Positions 17,500 to 26,160 of a stretch of DNA of 64,000 bases are shown here, piece after piece. The stretch is from contig NZ_QPJD01000010.1 in NCBI RefSeq assembly GCF_003337375.1, forward strand, positions 62,001 through 126,000, written 5' to 3'. The first letter of the stretch is position 1; each line of letters opens with the position of its first letter. The DNA comes from Paenibacillus prosopidis (GTDB taxonomy: Bacteria; Bacillota; Bacilli; Paenibacillales; Paenibacillaceae). A model generated the notes under the pieces. That model was not told the DNA's origin and made no database searches. It was given only the letters and a program-made list of their open reading frames with translations. A program made the translations under genes and the position numbers.

Positions 17500-19497
17500 A
17501 TGAAAAAATTATTGTACGGCGTTGCCTATTACGATGAATATATGCCTTATGAGCGGCTTGACGAAGATATCCGCATGATGAAAGAAGCCGGTATTAACGT
17601 TGTTCGAATTGCTGAGTCTACATGGAGCACGCATGAGCCGCAAAACGGTGTATTTGATTTTAGCTCTGTTGACAAAGTGCTGGATGCGATGCATAAAGCC
17701 GGCATACATGTTATTGTCGGAACGCCTACTTATGCGATTCCTACTTGGATGGTGAAGGAGCACCCCGACGTGCTCGCGGTTACCCCTCGCGGTCCCGGGA
17801 AATATGGGGCTCGTCAGATCATGGATATAACGAATCCTGCCTATCTATTTTACTCGGAGCGTATTATTCGCAAGCTGATTGGACGTGTAAGCGGACATCC
17901 GGCCGTTATCGGCTATCAAACGGACAACGAGACGAAGCATTATGACACGGCTGGTCCTAACGTTCAGCTGCAGTTCGTGAAATATATGCGGGACACTTAC
18001 GAAACGTTAGAGCGGATCAATGAGCTGTTCGGTCTGGATTACTGGAGCAACCGGATTAACAGCTGGGAGGATTTCCCTTCCATGGTCGGTACGATTAACG
18101 GAAGTCTGGGAGCCGAATTTGCCAAGTTTCAGCGGAAGCTTGTTACCGATTTTCTGGCTTGGCAAGTATCGATTGTGAACGAATACAAGCAACCGGGACA
18201 ATTCGTCACGCAAAACTTCGATTTCGAATGGCGTGGCTACTCGTATGGCGTTCAGCCGTCGGTCGATCATTTTGCCGCATCGGAGCCGTTCGATATCGCG
18301 GGCGTCGATATTTATCATCCTTCGCAGGATGATTTAACCGGTATTGAAATCTCGTTCGGCGGAGATATGACACGATCGTTGAAAGGAAGCAATTATTTGG
18401 TCCTGGAGACGCAGGCGCAAGCCTTTCCGAACTGGACACCGTATCCGGGACAATTGCGGCAGCAGGCATTTAGCCATCTCGCTTCCGGAGCGAATATGGT
18501 CGCTTATTGGCACTGGCATTCCATTCATAACTCTGCCGAAACGTATTGGAAGGGCTTGCTGAGCCACGATTTCCTGCCGAATCCGGTTTACAATGAAGCA
18601 AAAACGATCGGAGCGGATTTCGAACGGTTAAGCGCGCAGCTCGTAAATTTGCGCAAGCACAACCAGGTTGCGGTTATGGTAAGCAACGAGGCGCTGACGG
18701 CAATGGAGTGGTTTAAGCTGCCGGATGGCAAAACCTACAATGACGTCGTACGCTCTCTGTATGACGAATTATACAAGCTGAACATCGAATGCGATTTTAT
18801 ACAGCCTTCGAGCAAGAAATTAAAGGACTACAAGCTGATCATAGTACCGGCTTTATATGCGGTTGCGGATGAGCATTTGGAGAGACTAAATGAATTTGTC
18901 CAAGGTGGCGGACATGTCGTTTACAGCTTCAAGAGCGGCTTTGCAAACGAACAGATCAAGGTTCGGACGACACAGCAGCCCGGCGGCATTAACGAAGCCT
19001 GCGGCATCAGTTACAGCATGTTCGTCTCGCCGAATAAAGTGCGGTTGAAGGGCTGCCTCATTGAGCCTGGCGAAGTAAGCAGCGAGGTTGGTACTTGGAT
19101 GGAGCTGATCACTCCGGCGACGGCCGATGTGCTTGCCTACTATGACCATGCCGAGTGGGGCAATTACGCGGCGATCACCAAGAACCGTTTCGGCCAAGGC
19201 ACAGCCACTTATATCGGCTGTATGCCGGACGCGGCTATTGTGAGCCGCGTACTGAAGAATACCGTACAAGAAGCAGGACTGTGGGGCAGTAATCAGGAGC
19301 TAGCTTTCCCGATTATCGTCAAGTCCGGCACGAATGCAGATGGAAAGCAAATCCGTTATTATTTTAATTATTCCGGTGAAGCAGCAACCTTTGTTTATCC
19401 GCATGCAGTGGGCCGGGAGTTGTTAGCAGGCCGTTCCATTGGTATTGGCGAGCAGCTTGAGCTTGCTCCTTGGGGTGTTCTGATTATCTCGGAGTAG
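17500..19497 (+). CDS. GH42 beta-galactosidase
   Basis: Cytoplasmic beta-galactosidase of 665 residues, close to the usual GH42 length and without a signal peptide. The TIM barrel has the acid/base Glu in YQTDNETKHYD and the nucleophile Glu in LVLETQAQAFPNW. The trimerisation domain begins near VAVMVSNEALTAMEWF, and a small beta domain forms the end. GAAGGAG precedes the ATG. It is the last gene of the importer operon and would hydrolyse the imported galactosides. A GH42 acting on an arabinoside instead cannot be excluded. Confidence 0.92.
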   Translation: MKKLLYGVAYYDEYMPYERLDEDIRMMKEAGINVVRIAESTWSTHEPQNGVFDFSSVDKVLDAMHKAGIHVIVGTPTYAIPTWMVKEHPDVLAVTPRGPGKYGARQIMDITNPAYLFYSERIIRKLIGRVSGHPAVIGYQTDNETKHYDTAGPNVQLQFVKYMRDTYETLERINELFGLDYWSNRINSWEDFPSMVGTINGSLGAEFAKFQRKLVTDFLAWQVSIVNEYKQPGQFVTQNFDFEWRGYSYGVQPSVDHFAASEPFDIAGVDIYHPSQDDLTGIEISFGGDMTRSLKGSNYLVLETQAQAFPNWTPYPGQLRQQAFSHLASGANMVAYWHWHSIHNSAETYWKGLLSHDFLPNPVYNEAKTIGADFERLSAQLVNLRKHNQVAVMVSNEALTAMEWFKLPDGKTYNDVVRSLYDELYKLNIECDFIQPSSKKLKDYKLIIVPALYAVADEHLERLNEFVQGGGHVVYSFKSGFANEQIKVRTTQQPGGINEACGISYSMFVSPNKVRLKGCLIEPGEVSSEVGTWMELITPATADVLAYYDHAEWGNYAAITKNRFGQGTATYIGCMPDAAIVSRVLKNTVQEAGLWGSNQELAFPIIVKSGTNADGKQIRYYFNYSGEAATFVYPHAVGRELLAGRSIGIGEQLELAPWGVLIISE

Positions 19498-19525
19498 GTT
19501 TTCCGTATCTGTTATAAGGAAAGGC

Positions 19526-19564
19526 AGGCTGGAGCATGAAAAATCATGTTTCAGCCTTTTTTCG
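19526..19564 (+). terminator. Rho-independent terminator
   Basis: AGGCTGGAGCATG pairs with CATGTTTCAGCCT with one wobble or mismatch, followed by TTTTTT. It ends the GH42 operon and resembles the terminator at 5057. Confidence 0.88.
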
Positions 19565-19584
19565 TACATCATTAGATCCATTGC

Positions 19585-19629
19585 TTGACCACACTAAATA
19601 ACTTACGTATCATTACTTACATAAAGTAA
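19585..19629 (+). promoter_or_regulatory. SigA-type promoter with TTAC-N5-GTAA operator
   Basis: TTGACC (19585-19590) and TATCAT (19608-19613) are separated by 17 bases. The dyad TTACATAAAGTAA (19617-19629) covers the expected transcription start, as a repressor site would. An extra TTAC lies between the promoter boxes. The same dyad architecture occurs before the azoreductase gene (31282-31294). Confidence 0.6.
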
Positions 19630-19671
19630 CTGAAATCGGGCATGATGAATGACATCAGGGAGGATATACAG

Positions 19672-20769
19672 ATGAGCAGTGATACGGGCAATGAGCATGA
19701 AGGAGGCTTTGAATTCGGGCTTTACACACTGGGAGATCTTAGTGCTGATTATAAAACCGGACGGATAATGAGCGCCAGAGAGCGAATGAAGGAAATAATG
19801 GATGCTGCTAAGCTGGCTGACGATGCAGGCATTGATATCTTTGGCGTAGGTGAACACCATCGTTTGGATTTCGCCATTTCTTCTCCTCCAGTCGTATTGG
19901 CAGCCATAGCTCAAAGCACCCGCCGAATTCGTTTGACCAGCGCAACTACGGTACTTGGAACCGCAGATCCGGTAAAGGTTTTCGAGGATTTCTCTACCTT
20001 GGACCTGCTGTCGGACGGTCGGGCAGAAATTATTGCCGGACGCGGGGCATACGTGGAGTCTTTTCCGCTGTTCGGCTACCAACTAGAAGATTACAAAGAA
20101 CTGTTTTCAGAAAAAATGAACCTGCTGCTGCAGTTGAATGATAACGAGCGGATTACATGGAAAGGCAGGCTTCGGTCCTCATTGAAGGATGCCGAAATCG
20201 CGCCCCGGCCGGTACAGCAGCGATTGCCGGTTTGGGTAGGCGTCGGTGGAACGCCCGCGAGCGCTGAATTTGCCGGGAGCATTGGAGCAGGGATGGCACT
20301 AGCTATTCTCGGCGGCGATCCAACGCGTTTTAAACCGCTGGTTGACGTATACAAGCAAGCGGGTGTACAAGCTGGACATAGACAAGAAAATCTTAAAGTA
20401 GCTATCACGAGCCATGGTTATATCGCGAACACCCCGCAGCAAGCAAAGGACGAGTTTTACCCCTATTACGCCAATTACGTTTCGCAGTTTATGGGTGGTC
20501 ATTCGCGCGGGGAGCAATTGTCGCGCAACCAATTCGAGCAGCTGGCGAATCCCGTTAATGCGCTCGCCGTCGGAAGCCCGGAGCAGATCGTGGAGAAAAT
20601 ACTCGCTCAGCATGAGCTGTTTGGACATAACCGCTTCATGGCTCAATTTGATATTGGCGGGGTGCCTTTCTCCAAGGTCGCAGCCTCAATCGAGCTGCTG
20701 GCCACGAAAGTTGCACCGGTCGTTCGGCGTGAGCTGAAGATAAAGGCCGGAAAGCTGCAAACCGTATAA
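19672..20769 (+). CDS. LLM-class flavin-dependent oxidoreductase
   Basis: Bacterial-luciferase-like monooxygenase family member of about 365 residues. Family features include FGVGEHHRLDF near residue 60, VLGTADPVKVFEDFSTLD and GRGAYVESFPLFGY. It probably uses FMNH2 or F420 to oxidise a small molecule; the substrate is unknown. I choose ATG 19672 because AGGGAGG lies 8 bases upstream; an ATG at 19642 would include it. It is a single-gene transcript with its own promoter and terminator. Its operator-like dyad, shared with the azoreductase gene, suggests induction by electrophiles. Confidence 0.9.
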   Translation: MSSDTGNEHEGGFEFGLYTLGDLSADYKTGRIMSARERMKEIMDAAKLADDAGIDIFGVGEHHRLDFAISSPPVVLAAIAQSTRRIRLTSATTVLGTADPVKVFEDFSTLDLLSDGRAEIIAGRGAYVESFPLFGYQLEDYKELFSEKMNLLLQLNDNERITWKGRLRSSLKDAEIAPRPVQQRLPVWVGVGGTPASAEFAGSIGAGMALAILGGDPTRFKPLVDVYKQAGVQAGHRQENLKVAITSHGYIANTPQQAKDEFYPYYANYVSQFMGGHSRGEQLSRNQFEQLANPVNALAVGSPEQIVEKILAQHELFGHNRFMAQFDIGGVPFSKVAASIELLATKVAPVVRRELKIKAGKLQTV

Positions 20770-20786
20770 ATGCAAGGTGGACGACA

Positions 20787-20840
20787 AATGTCATGCGAAG
20801 GGACTGAAACTGCTCTCTGATGCATGACATTTTCTTTTTC
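20787..20840 (+). terminator. Rho-independent terminator
   Basis: AATGTCATGC pairs with GCATGACATT around a 25-base loop and is followed by a T-rich tract (TTCTTTTTC). Confidence 0.8.
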
Positions 20841-20900
20841 TGAAAGAAAGATATAATAGGGTAGTGCTATAATCCGTACAGAAGAAGGGAGTATTTTGTT

Positions 20901-22088
20901 TTGACGAGTAAAAGTGTTTCGATGTCAGCGCCTTTAATCCGGCTTTATGCGCTGACGTTTTTGTTTTTTAGTGCAAATTCGATTTTAAACGTTATTGTAC
21001 CGCTTCGCGGTGAAGCGCAAGGAGCAACGAATGCAGAGATAGGGATTATGATGGGTGCCTACATGATGACTAGCATGTTCTTTCGGCCGGGTGCCGGTCA
21101 CGTCGTGCAGCGCTTCGGTCCGTTGCCCGTATTGCGGGCAATTTTAATCGTGAATGGCGCAGCGTTAATTTTATATACGATTTCAGGACTTGAATGGTAT
21201 TTTGTTATTCGTGCGCTTCAAGGTGTGTCTACTGCCTTTTTCTCCTTAGCAACGCAAATGGGCATCGTCGATACGCTACCCGATAAGGAACGGTCGCAAG
21301 GCGTGTCGCTTTATTCATTGGCGAGCATGCTGCCTACCGTCATCGGCCCGCTCGTTGCTTTGTCTATTTGGGATTGGGGCGGAATGAACGCTTTTACGGC
21401 TGCGATGTTTATCATTGCGCTTGTGACCGGAATGATAGGGTATCATTCGCCGCTGCCGTCAGCCGCAATAAGGAAGAGTGATGAGACGGCTGACGGATCG
21501 ATGCTTGCACAGCTTCGTCAGTTGTGGATGAATCGTGCGATGTTCGTATGCGGATCTGCGATGATGATTACCTCCATTAGTCTGGGAGCGGTGTCGACCT
21601 TCATCGTTTTGTATACGAAGGAGAGCGGAGTCGGAAATGCCGGTCTGTATTTAATGATACAAGCGGGTGTAGTCGTGCTGTCGAGGTTTTTGCTGCGGCA
21701 GAAAATACCGTCCGACGGAAAATGGCATGGCCGTTTAGTCGTCGGTTTGCTGCTTAGCGCTGCAATCGGTGCGCAGCTGCTTGCCATGTCCGTTAATTAT
21801 GGAATTCTGCTCATGTACGCGGCCGCTGTTCTGATAGGTATTGCAATCGCTATGATGTATCCAACTTTAATGACATACTTATCGTTTGTGCTGCCGAAGG
21901 CTTCACGCAATATGCTCATCGGATTGTTTATTGCAACTTCCGATCTTGGCATCGCATTAGGAAGTATGGCGATGGGACCCGTTGCCGACCAATTGTCTTA
22001 TTCGGCTATGTACTCCTTATGTGCAATCCTGTCGGTTGCCGCCATTATTATTGTTCTTATAGGCGGTCGCCGCCTTGTTGCCAGCTAG
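20901..22088 (+). CDS. Major facilitator superfamily transporter
   Basis: A 395-residue, 12-segment membrane transporter of the drug-efflux/YfcJ-like type. The loop between segments 2 and 3 is changed from the usual GxxxDRxGRR to GHVVQRFGPL, so the classical motif A is weak. TTG 20901 is the likely start with AAGGGAG 9 bases upstream; ATG 20922 is the alternative. The substrate cannot be told. It stands alone between terminators and the chorismate mutase gene. Confidence 0.88.
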   Translation: MTSKSVSMSAPLIRLYALTFLFFSANSILNVIVPLRGEAQGATNAEIGIMMGAYMMTSMFFRPGAGHVVQRFGPLPVLRAILIVNGAALILYTISGLEWYFVIRALQGVSTAFFSLATQMGIVDTLPDKERSQGVSLYSLASMLPTVIGPLVALSIWDWGGMNAFTAAMFIIALVTGMIGYHSPLPSAAIRKSDETADGSMLAQLRQLWMNRAMFVCGSAMMITSISLGAVSTFIVLYTKESGVGNAGLYLMIQAGVVVLSRFLLRQKIPSDGKWHGRLVVGLLLSAAIGAQLLAMSVNYGILLMYAAAVLIGIAIAMMYPTLMTYLSFVLPKASRNMLIGLFIATSDLGIALGSMAMGPVADQLSYSAMYSLCAILSVAAIIIVLIGGRRLVAS

Positions 22089-22162
22089 ACGATTTTCGTT
22101 ATAGCGCAATCGTTAAAGGAGATGGTACAATTATACGAAAATAACGTTAAAAGGAGAGGCGC

Positions 22163-22468
22163 ATGGAGGCTTCTAGACTGGATGAGTTAAGACACGGCAT
22201 TGACCAAATTGATAGTGAAATCATTATTCTGCTTGCTAAACGGTTTCAATTAACGGAAGAGGTTGGCCAATTTAAAGCGATTCATCAATTAAATGCGCAA
22301 GATAATAGTCGGGAATCCCAACAATTCGATAAAATAACTAAGCTTTCTCATTCTCACGGTTTGAATTCGGAGTATGCCACCGCACTATATAGATGTTTAA
22401 TGGACATCGTTATTTCACGCCATCAAGAAATACAGCAATCCAAGCAAGAACAAGAAACAACGGTTTAA
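22163..22468 (+). CDS. Monofunctional AroQ-type chorismate mutase
   Basis: A small all-helical enzyme (101 residues) converting chorismate to prephenate in aromatic amino acid synthesis. Residues expected in AroQ active sites are visible: Arg in LRHGID, Arg in LAKRF, Lys in GQFKA, Asp-Arg-Glu in QDNSRE and Gln in SRHQE. It has no signal peptide, so it is the cytoplasmic form. GGAGAGG precedes the ATG. It is not fused to DAHP synthase or prephenate dehydratase and no other aro gene is near, so its role here is unclear. Confidence 0.82.
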   Translation: MEASRLDELRHGIDQIDSEIIILLAKRFQLTEEVGQFKAIHQLNAQDNSRESQQFDKITKLSHSHGLNSEYATALYRCLMDIVISRHQEIQQSKQEQETTV

Positions 22469-22593
22469 GGAAACGGAGCAGGGGCTGTCCCATGAGGTCT
22501 GAACAAGACCAATGTGAAGGCTCCTGCTTTACTTATTGGACATTCCTAAACGCACTGTTCATCGATTTTTATCAGGAAGGAAGGATGGTAGCG

Positions 22594-23355
22594 ATGATTG
22601 TATACGAGAAAGAAGAATCATTTATATTAATTGCACAGCATGATCATGCAAGGGTATCAGGTGATCTTGTATCAGCATGGAAGGATGATCTGTTTTCCAG
22701 CAGCTCTCGCAGGGAGGAGTTCATATATGCAGCCTACCAGCATGATAGCAGCTGGATCGATCTTGACCGTATGCCTTTATGGAATGATGCTGCAAATTGT
22801 CCTTTTTCATTCCGTGATTTTCCCGGCAACATTCGGTTTTTCTTTTATTCCAAGGGGCTGGATCACGTACAGCAAACAAGTGAGTATGCCGCTTTATTAG
22901 GAAGCATTTTGTACACAACGCTTGCCGAGAAATTTAGAAACGAGGATACCATTCCTTTCGTAGAACGTGAATTTGCCAGACAGAGCGCGATAATTGAGCG
23001 GCTGCAAACGGATGTAAAGCTGCTTCAAATGCATGCGAAGGCACTCTTGCTTTGTGACGAGCTATCCTTGTTTGTATGTATGGAGCAGCCCGGCACCCCG
23101 AGAGAAAAATACGAATGGTTCGCTAACGGATTCACCTATTGGTTCGACCGCTCGGAGCAAACGACACTCATAGCCGATTGGAAGGATCAAAGAACGGTTG
23201 AATTGTATCCGTTTCCTTTTAGGAGGAACGTCGAAACGACGGTGCCGTTCAAGGAAGTGAGAAAGCAGGATATTGCGAGGTATGGCATTTCTGAAGCGTA
23301 TCAACGTGAACCATTTCGAGAATATAAGCTGTTGTTTCAAGAAAAGCGTAATTAA
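22594..23355 (+). CDS. DUF3891 family protein
   Basis: A 253-residue cytoplasmic protein that I recognise as DUF3891-like from the start region (IAQHDHARVSGDL) and HDSSWIDLD with spaced His residues, which could bind a metal as in HD-type hydrolases. No function is established. The open frame extends upstream to 22393 but overlaps the chorismate mutase gene; ATG 22594 has GAAGGAAGG about 10 bases before it. It lies 125 bases after the chorismate mutase gene and could be co-transcribed with it. Confidence 0.8.
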   Translation: MIVYEKEESFILIAQHDHARVSGDLVSAWKDDLFSSSSRREEFIYAAYQHDSSWIDLDRMPLWNDAANCPFSFRDFPGNIRFFFYSKGLDHVQQTSEYAALLGSILYTTLAEKFRNEDTIPFVEREFARQSAIIERLQTDVKLLQMHAKALLLCDELSLFVCMEQPGTPREKYEWFANGFTYWFDRSEQTTLIADWKDQRTVELYPFPFRRNVETTVPFKEVRKQDIARYGISEAYQREPFREYKLLFQEKRN

Positions 23356-23462
23356 AATCGGTGCATATTCGCAAGGGGCTTTCTGCTAGCTTGAGTGGAT
23401 GTGGACATCAAATTCGTTATTTGTGTAAATGAGGCTAAAAAGGTGAGTCGTGCGAACATTAG

Positions 23463-23879
23463 ATCCGCTATACACCTTCTATTCTTCAGCAAGAAGAGGA
23501 TAACAATCACAAGAGACTGTCTGCTGTTCATGTCTGTGGCGGACTTGTCCAATTTGATCTATTCAATGAGATTCAAGCTGACATTTACGGCATCGTCGTT
23601 ATTCCGAATACAACGGAACAGGGCACCGTTATCGGTGCAGGCATCGTAGCCTTCACCGCAATCGGCCAATTCGACAGCTTGCTGGATGCCCATAAAGCGA
23701 TGAGCCAGCTCGATATGAAACGGATGAAGACGACCAATCGCACAATGAAAGAGCTTTACATGGAAATGGCTGCACTGCACGATGCCTTGTACCAGTCATT
23801 GAATAACAATGACATGTACGCCAGGCTGAAGGAGACGGCTGGACGATTTAAAGCTGCGCTGAGTGAACGGGAAGTGTAA
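23463..23879 (+). pseudogene. Degraded FGGY carbohydrate kinase, C-terminal remnant
   Basis: An open frame of 138 codons without a credible start encodes what looks like the last quarter of a gluconokinase/xylulokinase-type FGGY enzyme: a VHVCGG glycine motif (normally an xxGGxx phosphate-binding motif), QADIYGIVVIPNTTEQG, GAGIVAFTAIG and a helical tail. An in-frame stop lies at 23460-23462. Just upstream, in another frame, SRANIRSAI resembles the HLIRAALEG segment that precedes this region in intact kinases, so a frameshift plus loss of the N-terminal three quarters is likely. I do not see the rest of the gene in the window. Confidence 0.65.
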
Positions 23880-23896
23880 AGCCATATAACGATAAG

Positions 23897-23945
23897 AAAT
23901 CGCCTCCTGCCGAACCGAATAGGCCGAGTAGGGGCGATTTTTTTT
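23897..23945. terminator. Rho-independent terminator between convergent units
   Basis: AAATCGCC pairs with GGCGATTT with extra inner pairing, followed by eight T residues on the plus strand. The minus-strand side has a shorter T-rich tail (TTTCTTA), so it may also end the gerABC transcript. Confidence 0.8.
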
Positions 23946-23947
23946 AG

Positions 23948-25063
23948 TTATTTCACCGGGCCCATGGCCCCTATCGTGAGATCCACTTTTACATGAAAGG
24001 TTGCATCCGCGACAGCCTTACCCCAGTGATCTTTTACCTTTTTATATTCCTTGTAGTGAAAAGCTCTTGCGTATAAGCCAAGCCCGATTGGGTCAATTTG
24101 ATGCTTTTGCAATTTCTTTATCACGTTTTCGATCTGTGCTTGCATAAGTGCCGCAGCTTGTTTCTCTAATTTTTTCGCGTCACGTGCGACATCATACGGA
24201 AATAAATGCTCGGATAGTCCAATGGTCATTTTGATATGAAAATCAAACTGAAACCGGCCGTTTTGGAAAGAGGTTATCACTTTCGTTTTTATTTTCTCTG
24301 CCGAGAAGCTTAACATATCGGTAGCAAACGGGCCTTTGTTCGGCTTATCAGGTATTCGATACGACAGGCTTAAACCTGGTTTAGCTTTCTTTTGCAAAAT
24401 GTTTAGCATTACCGTTTCTTGCGCTCCGAACGAAACTTCATATTTGCCTCTCTCATTGAGCAAAGCCGAGCCTTTTAATTTAATTTTCTTCTCAACTATC
24501 TCTACTTCTGCAATATACGGCGTTATTCCCTTTTCATGAAATTGCCGGTGCAACTCTTGTGTGGTCGTTGAATACGTTTCAGATATTTTGCTTTTCGTTT
24601 CCACCATTCCGCGCAGCAAAATAGGAAGCATGGGCTGATCTTTAGAGTTTAAGTCAAAGACATCCGATAAAGGGCTGTCGACGGCAATAACACGATCCAT
24701 TACCGTATTTCTTGCATCGCGAAAAAGGACATCCAGCATGGGAAACCAATCCTCATATTGCAGCAATCGTTTACCGATTAAAAGGACTTGATAATTCCGA
24801 CCTTGGATTGAGCCGGGTGAAAAGGCGTCTTGTTGAGCTTTTGATTGACGGAGCGAATAAGCTGTACCGCTATTTTCTTGACTCTTTTTTTTAGTTGTTT
24901 TGCTAAATAGAGGTACTGTATTGTAAAAACGAAATTTGTTATGCTCATCAAGGTCTATGCCATGCGCAAGCGGAGTAGCGGCATTTTCTAAAGTTATTTC
25001 GTCGCTGCATCCAGTTAGAGAGATGCAAATAATGAGTAAAGTGAAAAGCAGCCGTACATTCAT
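23948..25063 (-). CDS. gerC: Ger(x)C family spore germination lipoprotein
   Basis: Third subunit of a nutrient germinant receptor, 371 residues, anchored by lipid to the outer face of the spore inner membrane. The signal peptide ends in SLTGC with Cys19 as the lipidation site. The C-terminal domain contains the typical pattern with LKGSALLNERGKYEVSF and a helical tail (LGLYARAFHYKEYKKV). Its start overlaps the GerB stop by four bases. The gene ends the gerABC operon. Confidence 0.92.
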   Translation of the reverse strand: MNVRLLFTLLIICISLTGCSDEITLENAATPLAHGIDLDEHNKFRFYNTVPLFSKTTKKKSQENSGTAYSLRQSKAQQDAFSPGSIQGRNYQVLLIGKRLLQYEDWFPMLDVLFRDARNTVMDRVIAVDSPLSDVFDLNSKDQPMLPILLRGMVETKSKISETYSTTTQELHRQFHEKGITPYIAEVEIVEKKIKLKGSALLNERGKYEVSFGAQETVMLNILQKKAKPGLSLSYRIPDKPNKGPFATDMLSFSAEKIKTKVITSFQNGRFQFDFHIKMTIGLSEHLFPYDVARDAKKLEKQAAALMQAQIENVIKKLQKHQIDPIGLGLYARAFHYKEYKKVKDHWGKAVADATFHVKVDLTIGAMGPVK

Positions 25064-26160
25064 AAGGCCGTCCTCTGCTGGAAATGTTTATTCAGGATAA
25101 TATATACGAGCAAACAAAGCGGAAATACATATTCTATACTAATACCTAACCATCCGATCCAGAGTCCCAAGCGGTCGTTTTGATTAAAGGTAGGTAAGAA
25201 GAAAAACGAGCTTACGGTAATTACGATACAAAATATTTGCAAGGGGAGGGCAACGTCTTTCTTGCCCGATATCCAGCTTATACAGAAAGCAGCAATATAC
25301 GCGGAAGGAATCCATGCCAACGAAAATATGAATAAATAAAAAGCGATAAAAGGAACTTCGATCCGTTCAATAAACCGGAATTCAATTGACTTCAGTATGC
25401 TGACTATCGGTTCATTATATAACGTGATTTCATCCGGACTAAAATATACAAAACAAATGATTGTAATATATAAATAGATGAGCATAGTCAATGAGTTTGA
25501 AATAAGGAGGTTGATGGGCGCCTTTTCCTTGTTTTTTAAATGGGGATACAAAATAAATGTAGTCACCATTCCAAGACTCGGATAAAGCATTGCAGGTACA
25601 GCTGACAACACGGGCAGCACGCCTTCCTTAAACAAAGGAAGTAAATGGAGCCCATGGGCGTTTTCAAGCGTAAACAAATAAATGAAAGGTATCCAGATCG
25701 AAAGGAAAAATACGAATTCAGAATATCTTCCAAGTATTTGGGGTCCATGCTTGGCAACGATATAAGTAGGAACGAGTAATAATATCATCAGCAAATAGGG
25801 TTGTGTATTCGGCAATAGCCAATCTTTTGTAATGAGAATCGCCCGGTTAAGACTATCGTACATAAAAGACAGAAAATAGACGCCAAGCAGCAATGCAAAG
25901 CATTTTCCCGCCCAAGCTCCCATTAACCGTGAGAGTAAGTCGAATATGGTGTCTTCCGGAGCATTTTGCATCACTTTGACGATGATAAAGCCGGCCGCTA
26001 CGCTCAATATATAACCGATCGGAATCGCGATCCATCCATCTGTACCGGCTGCATCCGCTAAATCTCTCGGCAGAGACAGGATGGAGACACTAACTTGGAT
26101 ACCGGATATTATAAATATGTATTGCATGGACGTAATGGACTTCCCCGTATTGCTTGTCAT
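25060..26160 (-). CDS. gerB: GerB-type germination receptor permease
   Basis: An APC-superfamily, about ten-segment membrane protein of 366 residues that forms the germinant-binding/channel subunit of a Ger receptor. The N-terminal region (ISGIQVSVSILSLPRDLADAAG) matches the family substrate-site region. It is coupled to GerA by an ATGA overlap at its start and to GerC at its end. It belongs to an A-B-C operon on the minus strand, expressed presumably in the forespore. Confidence 0.92.
   Translation of the reverse strand: MTSNTGKSITSMQYIFIISGIQVSVSILSLPRDLADAAGTDGWIAIPIGYILSVAAGFIIVKVMQNAPEDTIFDLLSRLMGAWAGKCFALLLGVYFLSFMYDSLNRAILITKDWLLPNTQPYLLMILLLVPTYIVAKHGPQILGRYSEFVFFLSIWIPFIYLFTLENAHGLHLLPLFKEGVLPVLSAVPAMLYPSLGMVTTFILYPHLKNKEKAPINLLISNSLTMLIYLYITIICFVYFSPDEITLYNEPIVSILKSIEFRFIERIEVPFIAFYLFIFSLAWIPSAYIAAFCISWISGKKDVALPLQIFCIVITVSSFFFLPTFNQNDRLGLWIGWLGISIEYVFPLCLLVYIILNKHFQQRTAL

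Noticed and set aside
5057-19564. The similar terminators at 5057 and 19526 as a dispersed repeat family
   Set aside because: Only the stem core AGGCTGGA is shared, which two terminators can have by chance or common usage.
22393-22593. N-terminal extension of the DUF3891 protein
   Set aside because: It overlaps the chorismate mutase gene in another frame, and the internal ATG 22594 has a good Shine-Dalgarno site and starts at the family-like sequence.
23395-23649. An 84-residue protein in this frame
   Set aside because: It has no ribosome-binding site and most of it overlaps the better-supported FGGY remnant in another frame.
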